Positions 51,441 through 62,639 of a DNA stretch of 64,000 nucleotides are shown here, piece after piece. The stretch is taken from the NCBI GenBank assembly GCA_016801885.1, contig CM028893.1, forward strand, positions 12,945,950 to 13,009,949, read 5' to 3'. The stretch is from Toxotes chatareus (lineage: Eukaryota; Chordata; Actinopteri; Toxotidae). Below the pieces are notes generated by a model. The model searched no databases and was not told where the DNA came from. It was given only the letters and a program-made list of their open reading frames with translations. The first letter of the stretch is position 1. Every line of letters begins with the position of its first letter. A program made the position numbers and the translations under genes.

Positions 51441-52699
51441 CTCACTCCATCCCACCGCTATTTTTACTCTCCTCCACTCTTTATTTCTCCCATACACTTT
51501 ATTTCTAAACTTGCTCAAGACTTTATTTTTCTTCTGAGCTTAGTGAACCAGATGTCAGACCCACTGCATGTTACCCGCCTCATTTTGGTGCAGAGTGAAC
51601 CGCTCGCTGCTGAACTATTTCTGTCATTCACAACAAAATTGTTTTGGGGGAAGTTTAAATCCACATCCTTCGTCTCATTTATTATTTTTTTGTCAACCAG
51701 CCGTCCTCTGTCTGGGTTCATGTGTCACTATATCACCGTCTCCAACTCGACCAGGGCTGAAATCTTAAGGATTATAACTTGAAGGTCAAAGTGAGATTTG
51801 TGTCAGTCATGTTTACTGTCGGCTTCACCTTTATTGTAAAAGCACTTTAGCTTCAGCCTTTAATTACTAACACAATGCAGTAACATCATTCTTTCCCCTA
51901 GTAGCTAACAAATTACTGTTTAGGTGTCACTAACACTGTTTCAGCTAAATTTTTTGTTGTGACAAAATGCCTCATTGCTTTTGTTATCATCCCTTTTTCA
52001 TAAAAGACTGAAGCCGAATTATCCACAAACTATTGTACAGTATGTCCCACCCCCTCAATCAAATTTGTCAGAATTAGTCATCATCCTTTTCACACTCTCA
52101 GCAGGTTTTCATAAACAAATGCCAAATGATTTCGTTTCCTCCAGATGGAAATATAATTAAAATGTGATAAAAAAAAAAAAAAAATCTAAATAGCAAACAG
52201 AGGCGTCAGTGACTGATGTTTTTTTGAAGGTAAGAGAGAATGTAAACATGGATTTTAGGGACTTGGAGAATATCAGTGTAATTGACTTATTGCTGTTTGT
52301 ATAATGATCCAAACTGATCCCGATGTGTGAAACAGATTCATTCTTTACAGCGAGTTCTTCTCTGTTTTCGCTCTTTCCCTTCTCTGCCTCTGCTGCTAAT
52401 AGTTCTCAGGCAGTTTCCCTGAACTGTGTCATTATGGCTGCTTGATGGACCCCCACAGTGATTTTACTGCAACATTGGCTGCACATTTCCTGTATATTGA
52501 CACACCATTCCTTCGGCAAGCTGTTAAACCGCTCTGTTAAGTTAATGCCTTTCTCTCTGTTTGGGCTAATTTCAATTAGACTTTGGCAGATCCCCACGAG
52601 ATTTGAATTTCCACAATGCGTACACATGTTTCTCGCATGGATTTCATCAGAATGGATAGACTGGTGTGTTTCCTGCATTGCAGCAGCCCTGAAGCAGTT

Positions 52700-52830
52700 T
52701 GGGTGTCAGTGCCTTGCTCAAGGGCAATTTGGCAGTGACGGCTGATATCTCAGATTTAATACCAGGCAGCTAAAAGATGCCATTTCCCTCCCAGCTGGGA
52801 TTACACCTTCCAGCTGACGCCAGAGACTGA
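52700..52830. repeat. SINE-like fragment
   Basis: GTGCCTTGCTCAAGGGCAAT (52709 onward) is followed by GGCAGTGACGG and a stretch resembling the ends of old fish SINEs. The same core occurs at 28167. Confidence 0.45.
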
Positions 52831-53126
52831 ACCAACAGTGTCTCTGCTGCTTGTCAGCCTCTGTCCCTGCCGGCTAATCAGATCTAAGCAGACATTTCCC
52901 ATATTTCTGTCTTTCCTTTTCACTTCCTCTTCCTCTGCTTCCTTGCTGTGTTTTTCCTCACCTTTGTTGTTCCTCTCATTTGGTGAAAATGAGACGTGTA
53001 GTGTTCCTCTTACTTGTAGCTTAAACAGGACAAAACATTTTATTTTTGTTATTCTCTCTTATCTCTGCTGGATCAGATTGCTCACCATGTCAAACACAAC
53101 CGTTCTTCCCTCTCTTCTTCCTCTAG

Positions 53127-53376
53127 CCGGCCTCCAAACAGCTCTACGAAGATGAAACCACCTCCTCGGTGTTTGGACTGAGGTCAGTGACTGACCCGTC
53201 TCCCTCCCCATCCCCGTCCCCCTGCGGCTCAGATCGCCCCCCTCTGGGCTGGAGTAGTAACAACAGCAGCAGCAGCACCGCCACGTCTGCCAACACCGGA
53301 CCACCTGTCGCAGAGAAACCCCGCTGGCACCTGGGGAGACGCACACCGGCTCACTTCATACCACTCGACATCACAG
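53127..53376 (+). CDS. nhsl2: nhsl2 exon 4
   Basis: The acceptor is TTCCTCTAG ending at 53126 after a strong pyrimidine tract; the donor is CACAG|GTACGA at 53377. It is 250 nt, phase 0 in and phase 1 out. It begins PASKQLYEDETTSSVFGLRS, the typical (P/M)xxKQLxEDETT motif of the family. A Pro/Ser repeat (SPSPSPSP), a short Ser/Asn run, and EKPRWHLGRRTPAHFIPLDITG follow (residues ~142-225 from the MGNS start). The terminal P(I/L)(D/N)I(T/S)G is shared across the family at the same exon edge. The intron before it is only 2.1 kb. The antisense strand is also open in this GC-rich exon, which is a composition effect. Confidence 0.93.
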
Positions 53377-54586
53377 GTACGATACCTAAACAAAAAACTC
53401 TTAAGGGTATGATTGCTGTGCATACTGTTGTTTGTATGAGGATATAACCTCAGTGTTTTCTGTAATAATGGCCACATTCACAAGGTGCTGATGCAAACGT
53501 GTCCTTTTGAGATGATGGAGATGTTTTTCAAGATTTAGTTTTTGTGCTTTGCCCGTTATATAAAGATGCAAAGGTGATAATATGCGACAGATTCAAAGAC
53601 ACTGCAGTGATATCAGAGGCTTCTTATCCAGCTGATCCTCCAGGACGTTATTGAGGTTTCGCTGCAGGGAACAAAATAAGTATAAATAGCAGAATATTTC
53701 TTAGATCTTGCCTTAGACATTTTTGGACTTACACTACTACAGTCTCTCTGGGAATTCATGAATGTTTCATCGCCTGGACCAGACTGATCCTGAGCCATCA
53801 AAATAGTAAAAGAGTTTGCTGTATTTAAATGGGTACATGTAAACAGAGGCGGCTGGCGTCCTGCCTGTGAAGTGTTGGTGATTATCCAATCAAAATGCAA
53901 GATGCTCGCATGCTAAAACTGTCTGGATAGTAATATTTCAAAATAGTGTTCAAGTGATTAGTTGATTAAATGACCAATAACCAATCAGGAAAATAATTGT
54001 TACTTGCAGCGCGGTCACATGATCAGTGAGTGAGTAGGAGTGAAAGTGAAGAAAGGGGTTTGTTCGGGGATAATTATAGCGGGCTGTCAGGGGGAAGGTG
54101 AGGTGCTTTTTGGTGGCATGTTGGCTGCAGCCAGCTGCCTCCAGGCGTTACTTTGTTTTATTAGAATTTATGGCCTCAATATGAAATTTCACTGACAAAT
54201 TATCCGAAGTTTAATCGCTTATCCCCCAAGATGAGAACCTATTGGAAATTAATCATCATATAGCAGCTGTTAGATTGCTCCTGTTGCCCGAATACACACA
54301 ACGTTATCAACAAGACAACAGAATTTTCTTCAGCATTTTATTCTCTGCATGCAGGTTCCTCGTGTTGTTCGAACAGTTTGCATATTCACGCCAGAAGTCA
54401 TAACTCACAGGTTACTCTGGATGATGTGGACACACACACATTGCTTTCACACACACAGATTCCCACTTGACACAAGTTTGAGCTTTAAGGGAGAAACAAG
54501 ATCTGACGTCAAGAACATTTTCTTCTTATGATCACATTCGCCATCTCCCTCGCCCATCACTGGCAGCTTTGCTTGTGTGCGTTGTC

Positions 54587-54588
<2 letters not shown>

Positions 54589-54632
<44 letters not shown>
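54589..54632. repeat. (GT)n microsatellite
   Basis: 44 bp of uninterrupted TG/GT, the longest GT array in the window. Confidence 0.95.
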
Positions 54633-54637
<5 letters not shown>

Positions 54638-55219
54638 AGAGCTGTTAGTATGCTGTGGTCATCCTCAGCAACATCGTTCTGACACTCCTGCTTCCACTCG
54701 TCTCAACCAAGCCTCCTCCTTGTTTACTTTGCGTGCAAATGTGTGTGTGTGTGTGTGTGTCTTTGTGTGTGTGAATGTGCATGTGTGCATGCATGTGTGC
54801 GTGGTCCTCCTGGTATTTGGCATAGCAACTGCTTTGTCACTGGATGCCTCTCCCCTCCTTCTCCTCACACATATCCATTTATAGTTAAATCTCTCTCTCT
54901 CTCTCTTTCTCTTTCTCCTCCTCTCTCCCTCTTTGTCTGTCTTTCTCGATCTCCCTCTGTCGCCCTCCTCACCCACTGTGTCGAGGAGTAGAAGGTCAGG
55001 TATAATGATGCATGCCTGTGGTGTTGTACTTGGTGGGTATTCCCTTCTTTTAGACAGAAAAACACATGGAGGGAACGACTGATGTTATTCTGGTTATTTC
55101 TAACTGACAACAAATCTCGTGGAAAAGACTGAAAGCGAAAGTCTTTCCAACTTCCTACCTTCCTGTAAATTAATTAATCTAAATATATTTAGTTTAATTT
55201 CTAGAAAAGTCTTAGTAGA

Positions 55220-55740
55220 ACAGCTGGGCACTGTAGCTTTTAGCAAACAGCTGTGGATAGTTTTTTTTTTTTTTTTTTTTTTTTGAGTGGATTTAAACTA
55301 CTACGTCCGTGTTAATAACACTTCATTAAAGTTACAGGGTGTTTGTCATCATGGTTACAATAATAAACACACAGTTAAGGTTGTGGAACAGCCATGGCCC
55401 AAAGAAACAATGATGACTATGAACAGCGGCCTCCCTGACCTCCTCTTTATGTGGACTTTATCTCTGTTTATTCGTCACCTGACTTCCTCCTTTGCTTCCG
55501 TAATAATTACTATCACCACAAGAGGTCACCTAACAATAAAATGTAAGAATGGGTCATAATAATGTGCTTACACAGACGACTTATAGGGTTGTTATTTTTT
55601 AGGGAGGACGGTCTTTGTTAATCATAATGAATTATCATGGCACCCAGTGCAATTGCATGGCTCACTGATGTTTTTAATAGTTTCTGGACGACAATGGCAC
55701 AAAGGAACAGGATGTATCACATATCAGGCTTTGACTGCAC
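55220..55740 (+). repeat. Dispersed repeat, copy B
   Basis: Begins ACAGCTGGGCACTGTAG (55220-55236) and ends ATGGCACAAAGGAACAGGAT...ATATCAGGCTTTGA, matching the ends of the 39171-39690 interval in the same orientation. It contains a 24-base T run at 55261-55284. Confidence 0.5.
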
Positions 55741-56342
55741 AGAAAATACTTGTTAGTTGATGCATTCATTGTTTATTTTGGTCTTTTCATGAGATTGGTT
55801 GAAAAGAAAAAAAAAAACAAAATCACTAGACTTATTCAGCTTGTTACCGTGACACCCAGTCTCTCATCCTTCTGCCTCTCTTTCACTCCGTCTCTCTCTC
55901 TCTCTCTTGCTCTGCAAGCCAGCGTACAGGTAGCTTGCAGCCAGCTTGCTGTTGCCATGGTAACTCGCCACTCTTCCTCTCTCCTCCCTAAAAAGAAGAG
56001 AGAGGGGAAAAAAAAGCAGCAGTGAAGGAAAAGAGAGGAAGTGCGTGTGAGTGAGTGAAACTGAAGCCTGCTGGAAGGAAAGATTAGGAAAGAGGTGACG
56101 AGGAAGACGAAGAAAGAGGGGAAATGCAGATTGAGGAAAGACAGGAGAGAAAAGGAGGATGGGGGGATACAGGATGAAAGAATAATGAATGAAGCATAAT
56201 GAGAGAACATTTTGTCACAGTTCCCTCCTCCCAACCTCATTGCGCTTCCCACGTCTGTCTCTCCGTCCCTGCACATCTCGCTCCTACAGTTCTCATGAAT
56301 GACTGAAGTAGTGTAAGCAGTGAGAGACAGACAGGCTGAGGG

Positions 56343-56369
56343 CAGACAGACAGACAGACAGACAGACAG
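56343..56369. repeat. (CAGA)n microsatellite
   Basis: Nearly seven tetranucleotide units. Confidence 0.95.
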
Positions 56370-57110
56370 GCTGACAGGGTAAGAAATGTTTCAATCTGTA
56401 TATTAAATTACCTATTTTATTTTTAACTTTACAGGCATGTTATTACGTCACTTAAAGAGCCCCTGTTGATTCCTCATCTAAATGTAAACTGGTCCAGGAT
56501 ACATCTGCAGAAAGGCAGAGGGACTCTGTGAGTGGGTTTCTTGTAAATGTAAATTGCGTAGTTGTGAACTGAGACATGAGCTTTTTGTGACATTGAAAGC
56601 ACAAACAGGAAAATAGGCAGACACAACTGTATACAGCCACCAAATGTCTTTCCTTAGTGAAAACAGACATTCAGTGACAGTGAACCACACAAGTCGACGG
56701 AGAATTTTGCAGAGCATCAGATCGCATGTGCACATTTTCACATTCAGTGTGTTTAATCAGTTGGAATCAATGTGCAGTGTTTAGCATTGTTTTACTTTTA
56801 AGTTAAACAATAAACGAGGCGTTTTGTGAATGCACTTCTGAATGTAGTGCGCTGAGAGTCAGTGAAAGAGGCAGACAGCTTGTGAGTTGTTGGGTTTAGC
56901 AGAGAGACAGACCGGCATTCATGCTGCTGAGCTGCAGACGGTCTAATCCTCTCAGTTTACCTTGAACTCCTCAGTCTACCAGGAATCTCACAGGGGGGCG
57001 GAACTTTGCTGCATTCCAGCAAATCCCATTGGCTCCACACTGTGCCGCTTGATAAGGCAGCCTGCACTTAACCTGAAAACTTGCGTGAATGAAGCTCCAG
57101 AATGTGTTTG

Positions 57111-57233
57111 TGGAAACAGCAGCTGACAAATCAGTCTCCTCTCAAGATCCACTTACTCGCTTGTTCTGGAGCTTTAGACTGAATCGCACTGCCTTCATCC
57201 CCACTATAAAACATTTGTCAGCTGCTGTTTCCA
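57111..57233. repeat. Perfect 21-bp inverted repeat with 81-bp spacer
   Basis: The arms are 57111-57131 and 57213-57233; the left arm core is AACAGCAGCTGACAAA. A second short pair, GCTCCAGAA (57094) and TTCTGGAGC (57165), interleaves with it. Confidence 0.9.
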
Positions 57234-58574
57234 TGGTCAGAAGTGAGGTTTCATTTTGGTGTCTTCGTGGGGAATCAGGTATTAAACCTGTTACATATGT
57301 GTTTTAGGACAGGAAAAAGAAAAAAGCTGCCTGAACACTCAGAGCAGGCAGGAAACAGTGAAGCCAGGGCCACACTGAAGAGACATTATGATGAATGAAT
57401 CATCATCTTTTCTCTCTGGTGAAGGCTGCTGATAGTTGAAATAGTGTCCATTATTTATGGCTGCAGGAGTAACACAGACTCACAACCTCAGAAACGGCAG
57501 CTTGATCGGAGGTGAGGTGACTGTATGCATGTTCGAGTGTTACGTGTTTGCTGGGTTAAGAATGTGAGCTCTAATATTGTCATATTTAGGAAGAAAGTTA
57601 TATTTAGCCCAGCACAATGGCTGAGTCACTGCTTCGTCTCTGCTGGTTGGCTTTGGATGCTTCAGCCCAAACACTCTTATTTATTCATGCACGGAGGGGA
57701 ATGACCAGTGAATGGCACTCAGTGAATGAGCTAAACAGGCAGATCATTGGAAGAAGAGACACAGGATAAATGACTGAGGTGAGTAGACTGTTAGAGAGAC
57801 AGAGAGATAAAAAGACAAAAACAGAGGCAGGTATTCAGTGAGTGAAGCAGACAGACATTTGGAAAGGTCCCCAAAAAGTTTTTTTTTTCCTTTCTGATAA
57901 AATAAAATGGCCGTGATTCATCAGCCAGGGTTGACAGGTTCTCAGTTAAATCAGCGATTTAATGATTATCTAGCCAGGAAATTAGATTTCTGGCTTCCAT
58001 AATTTCTTTTCTGCACTCCAGCTCCCCCCGCCCCTGCTTTGATCATTCATTTGGTGATTTGCAGTTGAAAAGACTTCTGCATGTCTAGGTTCAAACTAAA
58101 GCATGAAGTGTGAAGAAGGCTCTAAATATGTTCTGAAATATCGTTTATTTAAGTTTTTAACACAGACATGCAGATGATGTTTCTACCTGAAGATCACATG
58201 AAGCACGTTAACTGTGAAACTACTCACATTTTCAAAAGATTGTTGATTTGGGAAAGTTGAAATCAAATCACTGCATCAAGGTTTATATTGAAGACTTTTC
58301 TTCCAATACAGACAGTTTTCACTGTTTACTGTCTGAAACTATTCATTAACCCTTAACATGGCTGGGGGAAAGTTACAGGATTATTAAAGGGACCAATTAG
58401 TGTCACCACAGGCAAGGATGGATTACTGAACGGGCCTGCTGGGTACAGGCCCAGAGGGCCCCCGCCCCAGAGCCTCTCTTTGAAGTAACTGTGTACATTT
58501 CTTGTTTGCCAGTCAAATAATCAAACAAGTCAATCAAAAGATGCAAAATAGCTACAGAGACTCATGAAACAGTT

Positions 58575-58732
58575 ACAATGTGATGCAAATCTTCCACAAT
58601 GAGACACAAAACAACCACAGACACAAAATTACTACCAAAAAAACAGCTGCAGAAACATGCAAAACAAATGCAAAGAGACACAAAACAACCACAAAGAGAT
58701 GCCAAACAATTAGAAAGAGACACAAACATTTG
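58575..58732 (+). repeat. Degenerate ACAAA/AGAGAC minisatellite
   Basis: Loose ~20-bp units such as GAGACACAAAACAACCACAA recur with variation. This is a pattern commonly seen in fish introns. Confidence 0.7.
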
Positions 58733-60154
58733 AACCTTTTTCTACTTATGAAAACGAGTTTTGGATTTGACCATTCAGTTCGATGAACAACAGCAAAACA
58801 AGATGTAATGAGACAGGCTGCTTCTCAAACTCTGTCTCAGAGACTCGCTCTGAAAAAATAGCCTAAAACTGCATCATTTAGCTTAATTAGTTGTTTATTC
58901 GGCAAATGTTTCGCACAGGGAATATTATCACGTCTCATCTGTCTGCTATTACCTTGCTCTTTGGTCTCTCGGATAGCTCAAACATTTGTAATTCTGTGTT
59001 GTTCGGTGCTTGGATGTATAATTAATACACAACGCTGCAATAGGGACACAACAAGAAACAAAATGGAAGGAGGGCGGGATGGAGTCATGTGTGACTATAA
59101 AGCCCTGAAGAAGCAACAGAAAGATGGATAAGGAAACAGAAGCACAGACAGAGAATCTACCTGAGACTTTATGTTTTCTACACTGTTTGTCTTTGGTTTT
59201 TAATTTGTCACTTCGGTTTATCGTCTGCAAAACAAGCAGTTGTTGGATTTGACAACGCGATGCTTGATTCAGGAGGAAACAAAAAGCAGGAGCTCTGCGT
59301 TTCGAGTGATTACCAACACCCATCATTGGCAGTGGTTGTTTGATAAATACTGTATTGTTCCTTTAACTCCGTTTGTTTTGGCACTGGCTGTGTAATGCTG
59401 CTGCACTTTTTTTTTTTTTTTTGTCAATTCAGCTCCATTTGATTCATTTTCTGTTTTGACTCATTGATTTTTGCGTGTTTGTGTTTTCCATCTGTCTGAT
59501 TTAACATCCCAGTCTTCACTCACTGAGGAAAACAGACTGCCATCGTTTTATTGTAGGAGATCATTTTTAGCAGTAGACTGCATCCAGTATGACTGTGGCC
59601 ATAAAACATGGCTGATGGCTTAATAGAAGCCTGACTGAGTTATGCAGATGGGTGAGAGACTGCACCGCATGTCATTGAGGTAATCAAGTGGGTACCTGCT
59701 GCCTCCGATGACTCATTGGATTACTGTCTGCCCAGACAAGACATCAGAAGGACAGGAAGTACAACAGAACAGCAGGTTTCTCAGCAGCAGTGTAAAACAT
59801 AAACATGAAGGTTTATAGTGACAGGAAAAGGAAGGCGAGGCTGTTCAGCCTTGTAGCTGCAAACTGGCTAAATGCATTGAGTTTCAGGAAAATGCTAAAT
59901 CGTATTTGTTTTCACTGTCTTAAGAGATGCGAGTTGAAAATGCACCATTTCAAGAACAAGTTCAAATCAGCTGATGCTCATGAAATTAAATTTTTCTCTA
60001 CACATCTCTATCTATACAGAGTCATAATCTAATGCTTTGTTGCAATGTCAGCAACATGATTGGATTTAGTGTTTTATTGAATTTACTGCATGTCAGGTAA
60101 AATTAGTCTTCCCTTCCTCCCTCTGACCTCCCTGTTCTTGTTCTTCTGCTCCAG

Positions 60155-60337
60155 GTGAAGGAGGAGGAGTGAAATTCCACGGCGTCGACCTCCTCCAGCA
60201 CTCCCCGTCCCCATCCCCCTCTCCAGGGGACCCCTTCCCCCACCAGCCCCACTCCCTGGAGCCTGTCACGGACACCCCCCACCAGAACCTCCCCCTGAGA
60301 AAGACACACTCTGACCTCGACACAACCTTTCCTGCAG
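60155..60337 (+). CDS. nhsl2: nhsl2 exon 5 (Pro/His-rich)
   Basis: The acceptor is TCTGCTCCAG ending at 60154; the donor is TGCAG|GTATGT at 60338. It is 183 nt, phase 1 in and out. It reads GEGGGVKFHGVDLLQHS, then SPSPSPGDPFPHQPHSLEP, then NLPLRKTHSDLDTTFPA (residues ~225-285). This segment is poorly conserved; LRKTHSDL sits where mammalian paralogues carry a basic patch after a short (S/R)LRHSL-type stretch. The exon is recognised mainly by splice sites, phase and open frame between exons 4 and 6. Its length is a multiple of three with equal phases, so skipping it would keep the frame and it could be a cassette. Confidence 0.88.
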
Positions 60338-61329
60338 GTATGTGTGTGACCATTAAGAGAAGCTCTTACCCCCCTCATGTTTTTTTTCTTGTGAACCACC
60401 AAGAGCAGGTCTCCTCAAAACTAAATTTCTCCTCTCACTAACTACTCACCCACTGCCAGCTCAATCTCAGGTGGTGTTGTTAGAAACCTTGAACTTTTTT
60501 TGGCTACAGAAACACATTGATTTATTGCAGAAGGTGTTTTCGTAGAAGTTTGACGGAGATCGTTTTGTGCTTTTTGTTGGAGAAGGCAGAGGTGACGCTG
60601 GGACTTTTTCTGCTTCTCTGCAATTTTAAATCAAAGTTTTTAGTGGCCAAGGTGAAAAGATCATATGTTATTTTATTTATTAAATCATTCATTTTGGGTT
60701 TTTTTTTTTGTCTCAGTCACTTAAATATATCATGGTTAGATTAAACTGGGTATGTTCATACTACTACTACTACTTGGCTTAATCCAATCCCACATTAAAA
60801 GGGATCACTTTGAAAACACCTTGATCGTTTCTTTCTGCTTTTCACCTAACAAATTTTGAATTCAACAAGAGATGAATGTAGGGTGAATAATTTCTTTCCC
60901 TGGTATTTACTGTAACCTGTTTCACTCAGTGAAGGACAGTGTTGCCGGCAGCCAGGATCTCTTCATGCCTAATTGGTTTATTTGTTGCAACAGGGATACG
61001 CAGTCGGGGGGAATGAAAGGTTCAAGTAAACAGTTTAACCCGAATAAGGCCTTAAATGCAGATGGGTGATACAAAGCAGAGCATCTAAACATGTATCTGA
61101 CATTTCCATTGATTTTGTATCAACAATGAAGATGCGCATATATTTCTCTAATTTGTTCCATGTCCGTGACCCTTTTCAAACGTTTTATAACCTTATGTTG
61201 AACCGTAATTCACTGTAGACAGGATGAAAACTGAAAACTAAGTGCTGTTAAAAATAGTATATAATCTGCACAGTTATGAACCCCTCACATTGTAAGCACA
61301 CACTCTTCTTCCCACTCTCTTTTGCACAG
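60338..61329 (+). other. Intron between exons 5 and 6 (992 bp)
   Basis: Donor GTATGT, acceptor GCACAG. A/T-rich, with nothing recognisable inside. Confidence 0.85.
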
Positions 61330-62455
61330 ATAATACTGTAGAGCAGCGTGCCCCAAACCGACGTCACCTCGGCACTATGGACCACTCTGGGCTGCTGTGC
61401 TCAAACACACCCACCGCTTCCTGGAATGGACCAAAGGGCTCCACATTTTCTCCTGGAGCGTGGAACGAGCCTTACAACTACAGCATGAACAAAGGCCCAG
61501 CAGTTCCTCCCAAACAGCACAGCATCATCGGTAATGCAGGAGGAGGGACTCAGGACGGGGTGATGCTGGTGAGCTCGGGACAGTCGATGAGCTCACATTC
61601 CAGTTCATTCACGTCTGTGACAGAAACTTCTGGGAGAGGAGGGAATATCATGCTGGGGACGCCACTATCAGCGGCGATGATGGGGAAGCGGAGCGAGACA
61701 GAAGGAGCTGCCGCGGACGGAGGGAGAGGGGGAGGAGGAGGAGGAGGAGGGGGAGTTGCCGAGGCAGGGAGAGGGAGGGAGCGTTCAGCACGTTCCATAG
61801 CAGCACAGAACGCCTTCAAGTTCCGGGAACGTTCCCTTTCCACGCCCACGGATTCTGGTTCCTTCTGCTTTACAGAAGGTGGTATAGGCCAGCCAGATGG
61901 GAACATCACGTCAGGGAACGGGAATGCGTTGGCAATAACAGACCACCAACAACAGCATCACCACTTCCTGGGTTTGGGTGAGAACTATGCCCTCCTCTAC
62001 CCTAGAGGGAGCTCCGAAGACAGCGCCAGTACCACCGATACAATCTCTGTCACAGCTTCAGACTACAGCGCCGATGGACGCTTGCGCCTACGCTCTCGCT
62101 CCATCTCACTTAAGAAATCCAAGCGCAAGCCACCACCTCCTGTGAGGAGCGTCTCTCTAATGAAGAACCTTGGAGAAGCTGAAGGAAGAATCCACCATGA
62201 AGGTGGTCTTTACCGGGATGGTCGGCCAAAGAGCCTGCACATCCCCAGAGACCACTTCCCAGACTTCCAGCCTGATTTTCTCCTGCCCAGCTCGTCCAGC
62301 TCCTCTAAACCCAGTGTTAGTGAGAGGGAGCTGGGCCACAGAGGCTGCGACGGACCTCCAAGCCTGGAGGTTCAGGCACCAGAGAGGGAGGGAGAGACAG
62401 AGCTGACCTTCCCTACTCACTGGCAGCTGGGGGAGTGGAAGAATGACCCCTACAG
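61330..62455 (+). CDS. nhsl2: nhsl2 exon 6 (first large exon)
   Basis: The acceptor is TTTTGCACAG ending at 61329; the donor is CTACAG|GTAGAA at 62456. It is 1,126 nt, phase 1 in and phase 2 out (residues ~286-660). Order: NRRHLGTMDHSGLL; TASWNGPKGSTFSPGAWNEP; a Gly run of about nine coded by GGA repeats (61730-61755); FRERSLSTPTDSG; SADGRLRLRSRSISL; KRKPPPPVRSVSLMKN (62121-62165), which contains a class II SH3 ligand PxxPxR; RPKSL; a Ser run; and HWQLGEWKNDPYR at the exon edge. Matching blocks occur in the large exon of NHS-family proteins. The protein is predicted to be disordered and rich in phospho-type Ser motifs. The SH3 site is the kind through which NHSL1 contacts Abi; for this protein that is inference. 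Confidence 0.93.
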
Positions 62456-62639
62456 GTAGAAAAGAAAACTCCACTTTATGTTAGCGGCAAGTATTGGCTA
62501 TTAAGTATTCTTGAAGTTTGTTAAGTAGAGACTAGAAATGCACTGAGTTTTCTTTCTTCTCTTCTCTTCTCTTCTCTTCTCTTCTCTTCTCTTCTCTTCT
62601 CTTCTCTTCTCCTCTCTTCTCTTCTCTTCTCTTCTCCAG
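62456..62639 (+). other. Short intron (184 bp) between exons 6 and 7, built on a TTCTC repeat
   Basis: Donor GTAGAA, acceptor CTCCAG. About 85 bp (62552-62636) is a near-perfect (CTTCT)n pentanucleotide array, which supplies the whole pyrimidine tract. Removing the intron joins DPYR to SLSG in frame (phase 2), as in the family alignment I remember. Confidence 0.88.

Larger units (their letters stand above)
51034..53126 (+). other. Intron between exons 3 and 4 (2.1 kb)
   Basis: Donor GTAAAC, acceptor CTCTAG. Its first 550 bases hold CA arrays and degenerate copies of the end of exon 3 with its donor. A SINE-like core lies at 52709-52734. The rest shows nothing recognisable. Confidence 0.85.
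53377..60154 (+). other. Intron between exons 4 and 5 (6.8 kb)
   Basis: Donor GTACGA, acceptor CTCCAG. It contains a (GT)n array at 54.6 kb, repeat copy B at 55.2-55.7 kb, a (CAGA)n array at 56.34 kb, an inverted repeat at 57.1-57.2 kb and a degenerate ACAAA-rich minisatellite at 58.6 kb. I see no additional exon. Confidence 0.8.

Noticed and set aside
61550..61909. Antisense frame over exon 6 with a poly-Pro run
   Set aside because: Shadow of the GGA-coded Gly run on the real strand.
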